Shown: positions 1-8,097 of the stretch, piece by piece | How the letters are laid out: every line of letters begins with the position of its first letter | Numbering within the stretch: the stretch's first letter is position 1 | From: Kumtagia yinganensis | GTDB taxonomy: Bacteria > Pseudomonadota > Alphaproteobacteria > Rhizobiales > Rhizobiaceae | Assembly: GCF_040081985.1 (NCBI RefSeq) | Contig: NZ_JBEBMH010000006.1 | Location: forward strand, 62,001-126,000 | Length of the DNA stretch: 64,000 bases | Direction of reading: 5' to 3' | Made by a program: the position numbers and the translations under genes | Notes under the pieces: generated by a model | Told to the model about the DNA's origin: nothing | What the model saw: only the letters and a program-made list of their open reading frames with translations | Database searches by the model: none

Positions 1-228
1 CGAGCCCGGCCCCCCTGTCCTGATGACGATGTTCTGGCCGTCCAGCGCCTTCAGCGCTCCCGGCTCGGCGATCAGGATCTGTCCGTGGTGGCGTCCGCGC
101 GCTGCGGGCGCATCGGGTGCGGAAAGGTCATAGGTATCGAGCGGCGGCGTGCCGCCGCCTAGCAAGGCGCAGCCGCTCAGCGAGAGTGCGGCCGACAGCA
201 ACGCGGATGTAAGGCTGAGGCGCTTCAC
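1..228 (-). CDS. ABC-type transport auxiliary lipoprotein (partial, N-terminal part)
   Basis: Translation from a GTG at 228 gives a lipoprotein signal peptide (VKRLSLTSALLSAALSLSGC) with a lipobox LSGC, then a mature part containing DTYDLSAP, typical of the PqiC/ABC auxiliary lipoprotein family (DUF330-like). An in-frame stop lies just upstream of the GTG, which fixes the start region. The gene runs off the left edge, so only 76 codons are visible. It is the last visible gene of the mlaE-mlaF-mlaD operon, where this lipoprotein is expected to help bridge the inner-membrane MCE transporter to the outer membrane. Family assignment rests on the signal peptide, the first mature residues and position; the C-terminus cannot be checked. 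Confidence 0.75.
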   Translation of the reverse strand, partial: MKRLSLTSALLSAALSLSGCALLGGGTPPLDTYDLSAPDAPAARGRHHGQILIAEPGALKALDGQNIVIRTGGPGS

Positions 229-310
229 GAAAAATGCAACCCGCTCACACGAATCCCCGATGGACGACCCCTCTCGTCCTGACCCTGTTTGCGGTGCGCT
301 GGCGCGCAAG

Positions 311-1684
311 TCAACGCCGGGCGCGGCCGTCATACTGGCGAACGGTGCCATCTCCACCGGTAATGATGCGCTGCGGGTTGCGTTCCAGGTCGGTGATCGC
401 CCGCTCGATGCGGTTAATGGAGCGCCGCCCGTCCTGGATCAGCGCCTCGGCATCGCGCAGCCCCTGCCCTGAGAACCGCGCCAGCCCGTCGGTGATGACG
501 CCGAGCTTCGAGTTCAGCGTGTCGGCCACCTGCTTGAAGCCCTTCAGCGTATCGTTGGCGTTGGTGATCAAGTTCGACGCATTGTCGGAGCCGAGCAGGC
601 TGTCGACCTTGGCAAGCACCCCGTCGACCCGCACCGAGGCCTGGTTCAGCCGGCGCATCATTTCCGATGCGTCGCTGATCATCTGGTCGATCTGTTCCGA
701 CTTGTTGGAGAATTTCTCGGTCACCTTGGCGATGTCAGCGGCGGCGGCATTCGCCGAGCGGCTCGCCTGCTCGATATTGGCCAGCGCGCTGCGCACTTTG
801 GCTGGATCGACGCCGTCCAGCACGCCATCCACCTTGCCGAGCGTCACTTGCGCGCCCTTGGCGAAGTTGTTGATCGTCGCCACGGTTTCACGAACCTCGC
901 GCACCGTGTCGTCGAACTGAGCGCTGGTCTTGGCGAGATCGGCGGTGAACTTGTCGACATTTTCGACCACCGTCTGCACCTTCTTCGGGTCGACGGCCTT
1001 CAGAATATCCTCGGCGGCCTTGAGCGTGCCGTCCAGCTTGCCAGAAACACCTGCCAGTTCACCGGAGAGTTTTGAGACACTGTCCAGGAACTTGTCGACC
1101 CCATCGGAATTGCGCGCCAGCGCGCCGGAGAATTTCTCGACATTCTGCACCGTCTGGATCAGCGGCCCCTTGGCTTCCCCGGTGAAGCTCTCGAGATCGC
1201 CGAGCACATTGTCGGCACGTTTGAAGATGTCCTGCGCCTTTTCCAGCAGGTTGGTCACGGCCGATGGATCGGCGGTGATTTCCGCCACGGTGCCGTTTTC
1301 ATCAGCCTCGTCGAAGAGGTTCGGCTCCTGGCTGTCGGTGCCCTTGATCTCCAGGGTCGCCTGGCCGGTAAGGCCGGCGATGCCGATGACGGCCTTGGTC
1401 GATCGGGTGATGGGCGTCAGCCGGTCGACCTGCGTGTCGGCGATGGCGACGCTGGGGTTTGCCGTGTCGATATAGACGCGCCGCACGTCGCCGACCTTGA
1501 CGCCGTTGAAGAACACGCCGCTGCCGGTGGCCAGCCCGGAGGCCGATCCGGGAATGCGCACGCGCAGAAGCGCGACTTCTCCCCGGTTGCCGAACGCCGC
1601 CATCCAATAGACGAAGGCAAAGGCGGCAAGGATGGCCACCAGGGTGAAAATGCCGACGACGACGTAGTTGGCTCTCGTTTCCAT
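311..1684 (-). CDS. mlaD: MlaD-family (MCE domain) periplasmic lipid-binding protein
   Basis: A 457-residue protein with one N-terminal membrane helix (about residues 7-30, ending FAFVYWMA), an MCE domain at about 38-118 (GLATGSGVFFNGVKVGDV and GLTGQATLEIKG), and a long helical tail of some 300 residues rich in Ala, Asp, Val and Lys. In the family the MCE domain forms a hexameric ring that holds lipid substrates in the periplasm, and long helical tails form a tube toward the outer membrane. It is much longer than E. coli MlaD and resembles the PqiB/YebT-like or rhizobial forms. It follows mlaF by 13 bp in the same operon. The acronym mla is used by homology; the transported lipid is not known. 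Confidence 0.88.
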   Translation of the reverse strand: METRANYVVVGIFTLVAILAAFAFVYWMAAFGNRGEVALLRVRIPGSASGLATGSGVFFNGVKVGDVRRVYIDTANPSVAIADTQVDRLTPITRSTKAVIGIAGLTGQATLEIKGTDSQEPNLFDEADENGTVAEITADPSAVTNLLEKAQDIFKRADNVLGDLESFTGEAKGPLIQTVQNVEKFSGALARNSDGVDKFLDSVSKLSGELAGVSGKLDGTLKAAEDILKAVDPKKVQTVVENVDKFTADLAKTSAQFDDTVREVRETVATINNFAKGAQVTLGKVDGVLDGVDPAKVRSALANIEQASRSANAAAADIAKVTEKFSNKSEQIDQMISDASEMMRRLNQASVRVDGVLAKVDSLLGSDNASNLITNANDTLKGFKQVADTLNSKLGVITDGLARFSGQGLRDAEALIQDGRRSINRIERAITDLERNPQRIITGGDGTVRQYDGRARR

Positions 1685-1697
1685 TCAGACCGTGATT

Positions 1698-2522
1698 CTA
1701 CTTCCTTGCGGCAAGATCAAGCTGCCGTGCACGTTTTCCGCGAAAATAGGACTTTACCCACGGCTCCTCGCTGGCGAGCATATCGTCGATCGTGCCTTCC
1801 ACCAGCACCTTCTTCTTGCCGAGCACCGCGACACGGTCGCAGACGGAGAACAGGCTGTCGAGGTCGTGGGTGACCATGTAGACGGTCAGCCCCATCGTGT
1901 CGCGCAGCTTGGCGACCAGTTCGTCGAAGTCTGCCGCGCCGATCGGATCGAGGCCGGAGGTCGGCTCGTCGAGGAAGACGAGGTCGGGGTCGAGCGCCAG
2001 CGCGCGGGCAAGTGCTGCCCGCTTGATCATGCCGCCCGACAGTTCGGAGGGAAATTTCGGCGCGGCGTCGGGCGGCAGGCCGACCAGCTCGATCTTCAGA
2101 TAGGCCAGTTCGTCCATCAGAGACTGCGGCAGGTCGAGGTATTCGCGCATCGGCACCTGGATGTTCTCCAGCACCGACAGCGCCGAGAACAGCGCGCCCT
2201 GCTGGAACAACACGCCCATGCGCATGTCGATCCGCATCCGGTCTTCCTCGCTCGCCTCGTCGACATCGACATCGAACAGCTTGATCGTGCCCGCCCGTTT
2301 CTTGTTGAGCCCGAGCACAGTCCGCAGCAGCACCGATTTTCCGGCGCCCGACGCGCCGACGAAGCCCAATATCTCGCCGCGCCGTATGTCGAGATCGAGC
2401 TTGTCCAGCACGATCTTGTCGCCGAAACCGACGGTGACGCCGCGCGCCGACAGGATGACGTCGCCCTTCTTGCCCGCGGTGCGTTTGTAGCCCTTTGGCT
2501 GCTCGGCGGTCTGGCTGGCCAT
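1698..2522 (-). CDS. mlaF: MlaF-type ABC transporter ATP-binding protein
   Basis: This 274-residue ATPase carries every ABC motif: Walker A GASGAGKS, signature LSGGMIKRAALARAL, Walker B and D-loop LVFLDEPTSGLD, and the switch His in VTHD. It should power lipid movement by the MlaE permease at the inner membrane. It starts one base after the mlaE stop and is followed by mlaD, the conserved order of MCE transporters. The N-terminal extension before the first beta strand (MASQTAEQPKGYKRTAGKKG) is charged and probably disordered. Identity as an MCE-system ATPase rests on both sequence and operon context. Confidence 0.92.
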   Translation of the reverse strand: MASQTAEQPKGYKRTAGKKGDVILSARGVTVGFGDKIVLDKLDLDIRRGEILGFVGASGAGKSVLLRTVLGLNKKRAGTIKLFDVDVDEASEEDRMRIDMRMGVLFQQGALFSALSVLENIQVPMREYLDLPQSLMDELAYLKIELVGLPPDAAPKFPSELSGGMIKRAALARALALDPDLVFLDEPTSGLDPIGAADFDELVAKLRDTMGLTVYMVTHDLDSLFSVCDRVAVLGKKKVLVEGTIDDMLASEEPWVKSYFRGKRARQLDLAARK

Positions 2523-2523
2523 C

Positions 2524-3693
2524 TCAGAAGTTGATCTGCGCGAAGAAGATAGCGAACATGCCGTCGAGAATGACGACGATGAAGATGGATTTCACCACGG
2601 AGGCGGTGACGTGCAGGCCGAGCGATTCGGCGCTGCCTCCCACCTTCATGCCCTCGACCGAGGCGATGATGCCGATGATCATGGCCATGAACGGCGCCTT
2701 GATCATGCCGACGAGAAACGTCCCGACGTCGATGGCCGAACGCAGCCGGTCGAGAAACGCTTCGGGCGCGATGCCGGAATAGGTCCAGGTGATGCCGATG
2801 GCGCCGGCGATCGCGGCGAAATTGGCGATGATGGTGAGGCACGGCAGCGCGATCACCAACGCCACCAGACGTGGAAACACCAGCACGCCGACCGGATTGA
2901 GGCCGATGACGGTCAGCGCATCCACCTCCTCGCGCATCTTCATCGAACCGATCTCGGCGGTTATCGCGCTTCCCGAGCGGCCGGCGATCATGATGGCGGT
3001 CATCAGCACGCCGAGTTCGCGCAGCACCAGGATGCCGACCAGATCGACGACGAAGATGTCGGCGCCGAAATAGCGCAGTTGGAAAGCGCCCTGCTGCGCC
3101 ACGATGGCGCCGACGATCGTCGACATCAGCACGATGACCGGAATCGCGCCGACGCCCATGCGGTCGATCTGGTTGAAGATCGCCGCCAGGTTGACGCCGT
3201 GGCCGCGCCCGATCTTCATCTGGCCGCCGCGGATGGTGGCGCCGAGAATGTTCATCGCCGCCAGGAAATCGTCGCGCGCGGCATAGACGGCGCGGCCGAG
3301 CCCTTCCAGCCCGCGGATGGCCAAATTCTGTCGCGCTGGCCCTTCCGGACGCTTCTGGCCGGCGGCCTCGCGGATGGCGGTCAGCAGAACGTCCATCGCT
3401 TCCGTCTGGCCTTGCAGCGACACGTCGGTGCCCTTGGCGTTGGCCTTCTCGATGAACCGGCCGATCAGCCAGGCGCCGGCGGTGTCCATGCGCTCGATCC
3501 CCGACAGGTCGAGCGCGAGCGGATTGCGGCCGGCCCCGCCGGCAAACTTCTCCATCTCCTCGTCGACATCAGCGATCGTACGGGTCGTCCAGCGGCCGGA
3601 CAGGCGAAGCACCTTCCGTCCGTCCGCATCGGTCTGCTCGACCGTCGGCTGCCCGTCGGCGCGGCTTGTTTCCCTGGAGCGATTGAACAACAT
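2524..3693 (-). CDS. mlaE: MlaE-family ABC transporter permease with N-terminal STAS domain
   Basis: A 389-residue protein. Residues about 15-115 form a STAS-like domain (VLRLSGRWTTRTIADVDEEM, then LALDLSGIERMDTAGAWL), fused to an MlaE/YrbE permease from about residue 125 to the end, with the family signature region GAIVAQQGAFQLRYFGADI and several hydrophobic helices. In E. coli the STAS partner is a separate protein (MlaB); fusion is known in other bacteria. The permease passes lipids between the membrane and MlaD. It is the first gene of the operon. The ATG at 3693 has no clear ribosome-binding site and lies inside a palindrome, so the real start could be slightly downstream. Confidence 0.9.
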   Translation of the reverse strand: MLFNRSRETSRADGQPTVEQTDADGRKVLRLSGRWTTRTIADVDEEMEKFAGGAGRNPLALDLSGIERMDTAGAWLIGRFIEKANAKGTDVSLQGQTEAMDVLLTAIREAAGQKRPEGPARQNLAIRGLEGLGRAVYAARDDFLAAMNILGATIRGGQMKIGRGHGVNLAAIFNQIDRMGVGAIPVIVLMSTIVGAIVAQQGAFQLRYFGADIFVVDLVGILVLRELGVLMTAIMIAGRSGSAITAEIGSMKMREEVDALTVIGLNPVGVLVFPRLVALVIALPCLTIIANFAAIAGAIGITWTYSGIAPEAFLDRLRSAIDVGTFLVGMIKAPFMAMIIGIIASVEGMKVGGSAESLGLHVTASVVKSIFIVVILDGMFAIFFAQINF

Positions 3694-3701
3694 TGTTCAA
3701 T
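3682..3701. promoter_or_regulatory. Palindrome over the mlaE start codon, possible operator
   Basis: The two 9-bp arms attgaacaa and ttgttcaat are perfect inverted repeats separated by 2 bp. The motif covers the proposed mlaE ATG and lies in the short divergent interval to the epimerase gene. Such symmetry is typical of a dimeric regulator site, but part of it is also coding, so chance cannot be excluded. Confidence 0.3.
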
Positions 3702-3772
3702 GTCTTAGCGGCGGAATCGAAGCCTGTCACTTTGCCGCACGGCGGCACCACACTTGCCCGGAGCAGAAAAAC

Positions 3773-4756
3773 ATGGCGCGTGTCCTTTTGGTCGAGGTTG
3801 AGCGCTTTCCGATCGCCGGAGCCTTCACGATTTCGCGCGGTTCCAAGACCGAAGCGGAAGTCGTCTGCTGCGTGATTCGCGACGGCGGCCACGCCGGGCG
3901 CGGCGAATGCGTGCCCTATCGCCGCTATGGCGAAACGATCGAAGGCGTAATCGAGGCAATCGAGTCGGCGCGCACAGACATCGAAGCTGGAGCTGGCCGG
4001 CAAGACCTGCTTCGCCTGATGCGTCCGGGCGCGGCGCGCAACGCAGTCGACTGCGCATTGTGGGATCTGGAAGCAAAGATCGGGGGCACGCCGGTCGCAA
4101 CGGCACTTGGCGTTAGGGAGACGCAGCCGTTGACGACCGCCTATACGATATCCCTGGACACGCCGGCGAAGATGGCCGCGCAGGCGCGCGCCAATGCCGG
4201 GCGGCCCCTGCTGAAGGTCAAGATCGGCGGCGGCGGAGACCTTGACCGGATCGCGGCGGTCGTCGCGGCCGCGCCGGAGAGCCGCATCATCCTCGACGCC
4301 AACGAGGGATGGACGGAAGCCAACCTTGAAGAGAACCTGCACGCTGCGGCAGGCCTCGGCGTGGCGCTGGTCGAGCAGCCGCTGCCCGCCGGCAAGGATG
4401 CCGCCCTTCGCCATATCCGCCGTCCCGTGCCGGTCTGCGCCGACGAAAGCCTGCACACGGCCGATGATCTGAAATCCCTCTCCGGCCTCTACGATGCGGT
4501 GAACATCAAGCTGGACAAGACGGGCGGCCTCACCGCCGCTCTCGTCCTGCGCGACCGGGCGCGTGAACTCGGCTTTTCGATCATGGTCGGCTGCATGGTG
4601 GGAACGTCGCTCGGCATGGCGCCGGCGGTGCTCCTGGCGCAGGGCGCCGATTTCGTCGACCTCGACGGCCCGCTGCTTCTGGCGAGAGACCGGGAGCCCG
4701 CGCTCGCCTATTCCGGGTCGCTGGTCTCGCCGCCCTCACCAGACCTTTGGGGTTGA
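3773..4756 (+). CDS. Dipeptide epimerase / DgcA-like N-acetyl-D-glutamate racemase (enolase superfamily)
   Basis: A 327-residue enolase-superfamily enzyme of the muconate lactonizing/Ala-Glu epimerase branch. Visible catalytic elements are the KxK motif (LLKVKIGGGG), metal ligands in ILDANEGW, VEQPLP and CADES, and the second catalytic lysine in NIKLDKTGG. The ATG at 3773 was chosen because conserved sequence begins there (MARVLLVEVERFPIAGAF); the open frame extends further upstream without similarity. Members epimerize dipeptides such as Ala-Glu, and a rhizobial subgroup (DgcA) racemizes N-acetyl-glutamate; the DgcN partner is not adjacent, so the substrate is open. Its 3' end overlaps the convergent MFS gene by 21 bp. 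Confidence 0.85.
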   Translation: MARVLLVEVERFPIAGAFTISRGSKTEAEVVCCVIRDGGHAGRGECVPYRRYGETIEGVIEAIESARTDIEAGAGRQDLLRLMRPGAARNAVDCALWDLEAKIGGTPVATALGVRETQPLTTAYTISLDTPAKMAAQARANAGRPLLKVKIGGGGDLDRIAAVVAAAPESRIILDANEGWTEANLEENLHAAAGLGVALVEQPLPAGKDAALRHIRRPVPVCADESLHTADDLKSLSGLYDAVNIKLDKTGGLTAALVLRDRARELGFSIMVGCMVGTSLGMAPAVLLAQGADFVDLDGPLLLARDREPALAYSGSLVSPPSPDLWG

Positions 4757-5995
4757 ACGGTGCGCCATCCACACCAGCCCCATGCCGAAGACTGCTACCG
4801 CGATCATCGGAAAGAACCCGTTCACCCCGAATGCCGCATAGAGCGGGCCTGACGCCAGCGTGAATGTTGCCATGCTGAAGCCGTTGGCGAAGAAGGCGAT
4901 GCCTTGCGCGGCGCCGGTGCGTTCCTCGGGCACGGTCTCGACAATGAGTTTTTGCACGCCGATCAGGATCAGCGCCGTCGAAAACGAATGCAGCGACTGC
5001 ACCGCGAAGAAACCTATGATGCCGATCCCCGACGGCCAGATGAGCGGAAAGGCCAGCCAGCGCAGGATTGCGCCGACGCCGGCCAGCGCCAGAAGCGCCG
5101 TGGCGGAGCGCCGCGAGAACAGCCGGTTGAAAAACAGGAACATGAAAACCTCGGCGACAACCGCCCAGGCCCACAGCAGTCCGACGGTCGTGTCCCCGAT
5201 ACCGATCGATTTCCAGTAGATCGAGACGAAGCTGTAGAGGAAGGCATGGCTGCCGGTGATGACGCCGGCGCCCGCGACGAACAGCACGAAGTAGCGGTTG
5301 AGGAGCTTTGGTGCCGCATCCTGGATTTCCACGGCGGAAAGCGGCGAGGCCTTCCTCGGGCGTCCAAGCCTAGGCGCCAGGAACGAAACCAGCAGCGTCA
5401 CCACAAGCCCGCAACTGATGATGGCCGGAACCGACTTTTCGCTGGTCAGAGACAGGATGAGACCACCGCCGAGATTGCCGCACAGAAAGGCGATCGATCC
5501 CCAGATCCGCATCCGTGTATAATTCGATCCGAAGCGCCGGACGCCGGAAAGCGCCAACGAATCGGCGAGCGGCGAATGCGGGGTCCAGGCCGCTGCCAAG
5601 GCGAGAGACACCGCCAGCACCACAAGGTAGGTCGGCCTGAGGAAAAAGCCGAGCGAGACCAGCAGCGCCGACGCCACCAGCAGGATCAGAACATTGGCCC
5701 GGTCGTTCGCCTCGTCGGCCATTGCGGTGACGAAAGGCGTGGTGACCACGCGCAGGAACATCGGCGCCGACAGGATGACGGCAATCTCCTGCGCGCCGAA
5801 ACCGTTGGCTTCCAGCCAAAGCGGAAAATACGGCAGGTGCACCGCCTGCGGTACGAAGATCGCCGCGAAGATCAGCGAGATCCGAAGCTCGAAATGAGGC
5901 GGCTTGATGCGTTGTTCGGGAGAAAGCGAAGGCAGGGGCATCGGCGGTCCGGCTGGAGATTCGGGCATGCACCCGCTCCGGTTCTCCCGGCCCAT
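4736..5995 (-). CDS. MFS transporter, HcaT/phenylpropionate-like
   Basis: A 419-residue membrane protein with about 12 hydrophobic segments, no signal peptide, and the pattern of the MFS_1-like (HcaT/PPP) group: an early AVHLPYFPLWLEANG segment, a conserved WTPHSPLADSLAL loop, RMRIWGSIAFL, and the C-terminal TVPEERTGAAQGI. The group includes the E. coli 3-phenylpropionate transporter HcaT, but many rhizobial members have no known substrate. It converges on the epimerase gene with a 21-bp overlap. The first 20-30 residues are proline-rich and the start could be internal (Met10 or Met19). Confidence 0.82.
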   Translation of the reverse strand: MGRENRSGCMPESPAGPPMPLPSLSPEQRIKPPHFELRISLIFAAIFVPQAVHLPYFPLWLEANGFGAQEIAVILSAPMFLRVVTTPFVTAMADEANDRANVLILLVASALLVSLGFFLRPTYLVVLAVSLALAAAWTPHSPLADSLALSGVRRFGSNYTRMRIWGSIAFLCGNLGGGLILSLTSEKSVPAIISCGLVVTLLVSFLAPRLGRPRKASPLSAVEIQDAAPKLLNRYFVLFVAGAGVITGSHAFLYSFVSIYWKSIGIGDTTVGLLWAWAVVAEVFMFLFFNRLFSRRSATALLALAGVGAILRWLAFPLIWPSGIGIIGFFAVQSLHSFSTALILIGVQKLIVETVPEERTGAAQGIAFFANGFSMATFTLASGPLYAAFGVNGFFPMIAVAVFGMGLVWMAHRSTPKVW

Positions 5996-6308
5996 ACCAT
6001 GCCCGCCGGAAGCCGCCTAACCGTTGAACGGCTGCGCCGGCAACTGCGCTGGCGCTGTGGCCAAATGGTCACGCCGGCGCCGATTGTGCATCATGCACCC
6101 GCGTGATGCTTGGGCAGCCAAACCGATCGGCCAGGCAACTCGAAACGCGTAAAAGCACGGCTGCGTCATGCTCACGAGGGGGTCGCGTCAGCGCAAATCG
6201 GATTCGCATTGCCGGATTCTCGATAAGTCTTTGAAATCATGCCACCTTCCGGACTTGCCGCCGTCCCGGCGCGCGTCCTCCGCGCCTTTGATTTCAAGGA
6301 CTTACGAG
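5996..6308. other. Intergenic region, no gene seen
   Basis: About 310 bases between the MFS start and the phosphatase stop. No conserved frame, RNA or strong terminator is evident. It must hold the promoter of the leftward MFS gene. Confidence 0.5.
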
Positions 6309-7130
6309 TCAGGCAGCCTCGACCACCGAGCCGCCCTCGATCAACCGCGGCTTGAAGCCGGTCTCCTTAGGAGCAGCCGCAAGCACATGCGGCCAACGCA
6401 ATATTTCCAGCGATCCATCGAAATTCTCGACCACCGCCGTGCAACTCTCGACCCAGTCTCCAGTATTGACATAGGTGATCTCGTCGAACTGCTCGATCAC
6501 GGCATGGTGGATATGGCCGCAAATCACGCCATCCACTTCGGAACGACGGGCCTCTTCGCTGAGCACCTTCTGGAACGCGCCGATGAAGTTGACGGCTTTC
6601 TTCACCTTCACCTTCGCCCAGGACGAGAACGACCAGTAAGGCAATCCGAGCACCCGCCGGACGCGGAACACCACACGGTTGACCGAAATGGCAAAATCAT
6701 AAGCGCGATCACCAAGATAGGCCAACCAGCGAACGTTGTGCACGATGGTGTCGAACTGGTCGCCATGGATGACCAGAAAGCGTTTTCCATCCGCCGTTTC
6801 GTGGACCGCCCGGTCGCTGACGACAATGCCGCCGAAATGCGTTCCCTGGAACTGCCGCAGGAATTCGTCATGATTTCCAGCGATATAGAAGATGTTCACG
6901 CCCTTGCGCGCCTGCCTCAGCAGCTTCTGGACGACGTCGTTATGCGCCTGTGGCCAGTGCCAGGAACGCCGCAGACGCCAGCCGTCGACGATATCGCCAA
7001 CCAGATAAATCGTCTCCGCCTCGTGATAGCGAAGGAAGTCTATCAGGAACTCAGCCTTGGCCGCCTTCGAGCCGAGATGCAGGTCTGAGATGAAAAGCGT
7101 CTTATATTTTTGGGGCGCTGTTTCGGACAT
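6309..7130 (-). CDS. UDP-2,3-diacylglucosamine diphosphatase-like metallophosphoesterase (LpxH-like)
   Basis: A calcineurin-like phosphoesterase with all five metal-binding blocks: ISDLHLGS, VGDIVDGW, AGNHDEF, VIHGDQFD and CGHIHHA. This set and length (273 residues) match the LpxH-like/YbbF group; E. coli LpxH hydrolyses UDP-2,3-diacylglucosamine in lipid A synthesis. Many alphaproteobacteria use LpxI for that step, so this protein may be a paralogue with another phosphate-ester substrate. The chosen ATG (MSETAPQKYKTLF) is followed at once by conserved sequence; an in-frame ATG at 7154 and a TTG at 7163 are alternatives. Confidence 0.82.
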   Translation of the reverse strand: MSETAPQKYKTLFISDLHLGSKAAKAEFLIDFLRYHEAETIYLVGDIVDGWRLRRSWHWPQAHNDVVQKLLRQARKGVNIFYIAGNHDEFLRQFQGTHFGGIVVSDRAVHETADGKRFLVIHGDQFDTIVHNVRWLAYLGDRAYDFAISVNRVVFRVRRVLGLPYWSFSSWAKVKVKKAVNFIGAFQKVLSEEARRSEVDGVICGHIHHAVIEQFDEITYVNTGDWVESCTAVVENFDGSLEILRWPHVLAAAPKETGFKPRLIEGGSVVEAA

Positions 7131-7254
7131 AACAGCCTGATCCTGTTGCTGCATGTGCGCCAATGCCCAGATTCATGCAACATGCGTATGACGGTTGCGG
7201 TCCCGCCGTCCCCCGCTATAGGGTGCCCGCCTCTCGGAACGGAGGAACGGCGGG

Positions 7255-8034
7255 ATGGATCTGGGCATTCGGGGACGCAAAGCGATCGTCTGCGCATCGA
7301 GCAAAGGTCTCGGCAAGGGCTGCGCCCTGGCGCTGGCGGAAAACGGCGTCAACCTCGTCGTCAACGGCCGCGACGCTGCGGTCCTGGCGCGCACGGCAGC
7401 AGAGATTCGCAACCGGTTCGGCGTTGAAGTCGTTGAAATCGCTGGCGATGTCGCCGACCCGTCCATACAGAAGTCGCTGCTGTTGGCCTGCCCGGAACCG
7501 GATATTCTTGTCAACAACAATGCCGGCCCGCCGTTTCGCGATTTCCGCGAGCTCGACCGCGAGGCGATCCTCAAGGGCGTCACCAACAACATGGTCACTC
7601 CGTTCGAGCTGATCAAAGCCACAGTCGACGGCATGGCGTCGCGCGGTTTCGGGCGTATCGTCAATATTACTTCGCTTTCGGTCTACATGCCGATCCAAGG
7701 CCTCGACCTGTCTTCGGCCGCGCGAGCCGGGCTGACTTCCTTTCTGTCCGGCATCGCGCGCGGCGTTGTCGACAAGAATGTTACAATAAACAACATGTTA
7801 CCGGGGAAACTTGATACGGACCGGCTACGCGGCCCGCACGAACCGGGCGTGCCGGAAGACCCGGAGGCGGCACGGCAACGCAAGGAAAGGCTTGCAGCAG
7901 ATATTCCCGCCAAGCGATTGGGAACATTGGAAGAATTCGGTCAGATCTGCGCCTTCCTCTGTTCCGCTCACGCCGGATACCTGACAGGACAGAACATTCG
8001 GGTCGACGGCGGCGCCTATATAAGCGCTTTCTGA
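7255..8034 (+). CDS. SDR-family oxidoreductase lacking the canonical YxxxK site
   Basis: A 259-residue Rossmann protein. It has the cofactor motif ASSKGLGKG, the NNNAGPP block and the C-terminal TGQNIRVDGGAY typical of FabG-like reductases. Where Tyr-x-x-x-Lys is expected it reads LDLSSAARAG, so both catalytic residues are replaced. A known subgroup related to beta-ketoacyl reductases shares this deviation. The start is an ATG after GGAGGAACGGCGGG. Substrate is unknown and activity of the normal SDR type is doubtful. Confidence 0.85.
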   Translation: MDLGIRGRKAIVCASSKGLGKGCALALAENGVNLVVNGRDAAVLARTAAEIRNRFGVEVVEIAGDVADPSIQKSLLLACPEPDILVNNNAGPPFRDFRELDREAILKGVTNNMVTPFELIKATVDGMASRGFGRIVNITSLSVYMPIQGLDLSSAARAGLTSFLSGIARGVVDKNVTINNMLPGKLDTDRLRGPHEPGVPEDPEAARQRKERLAADIPAKRLGTLEEFGQICAFLCSAHAGYLTGQNIRVDGGAYISAF

Positions 8035-8097
8035 TATCAGCTTGTCGGAAGCCGTCGCAACGGCTGGAAGAAACTCGATGGAACGGCAGTCACGGGC

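Noticed and set aside
4904..6106. 400-codon rightward frame opposite the MFS gene
   Set aside because: Arg/Asp/Gln-rich composition is that of an antisense frame; the MFS protein is well supported.
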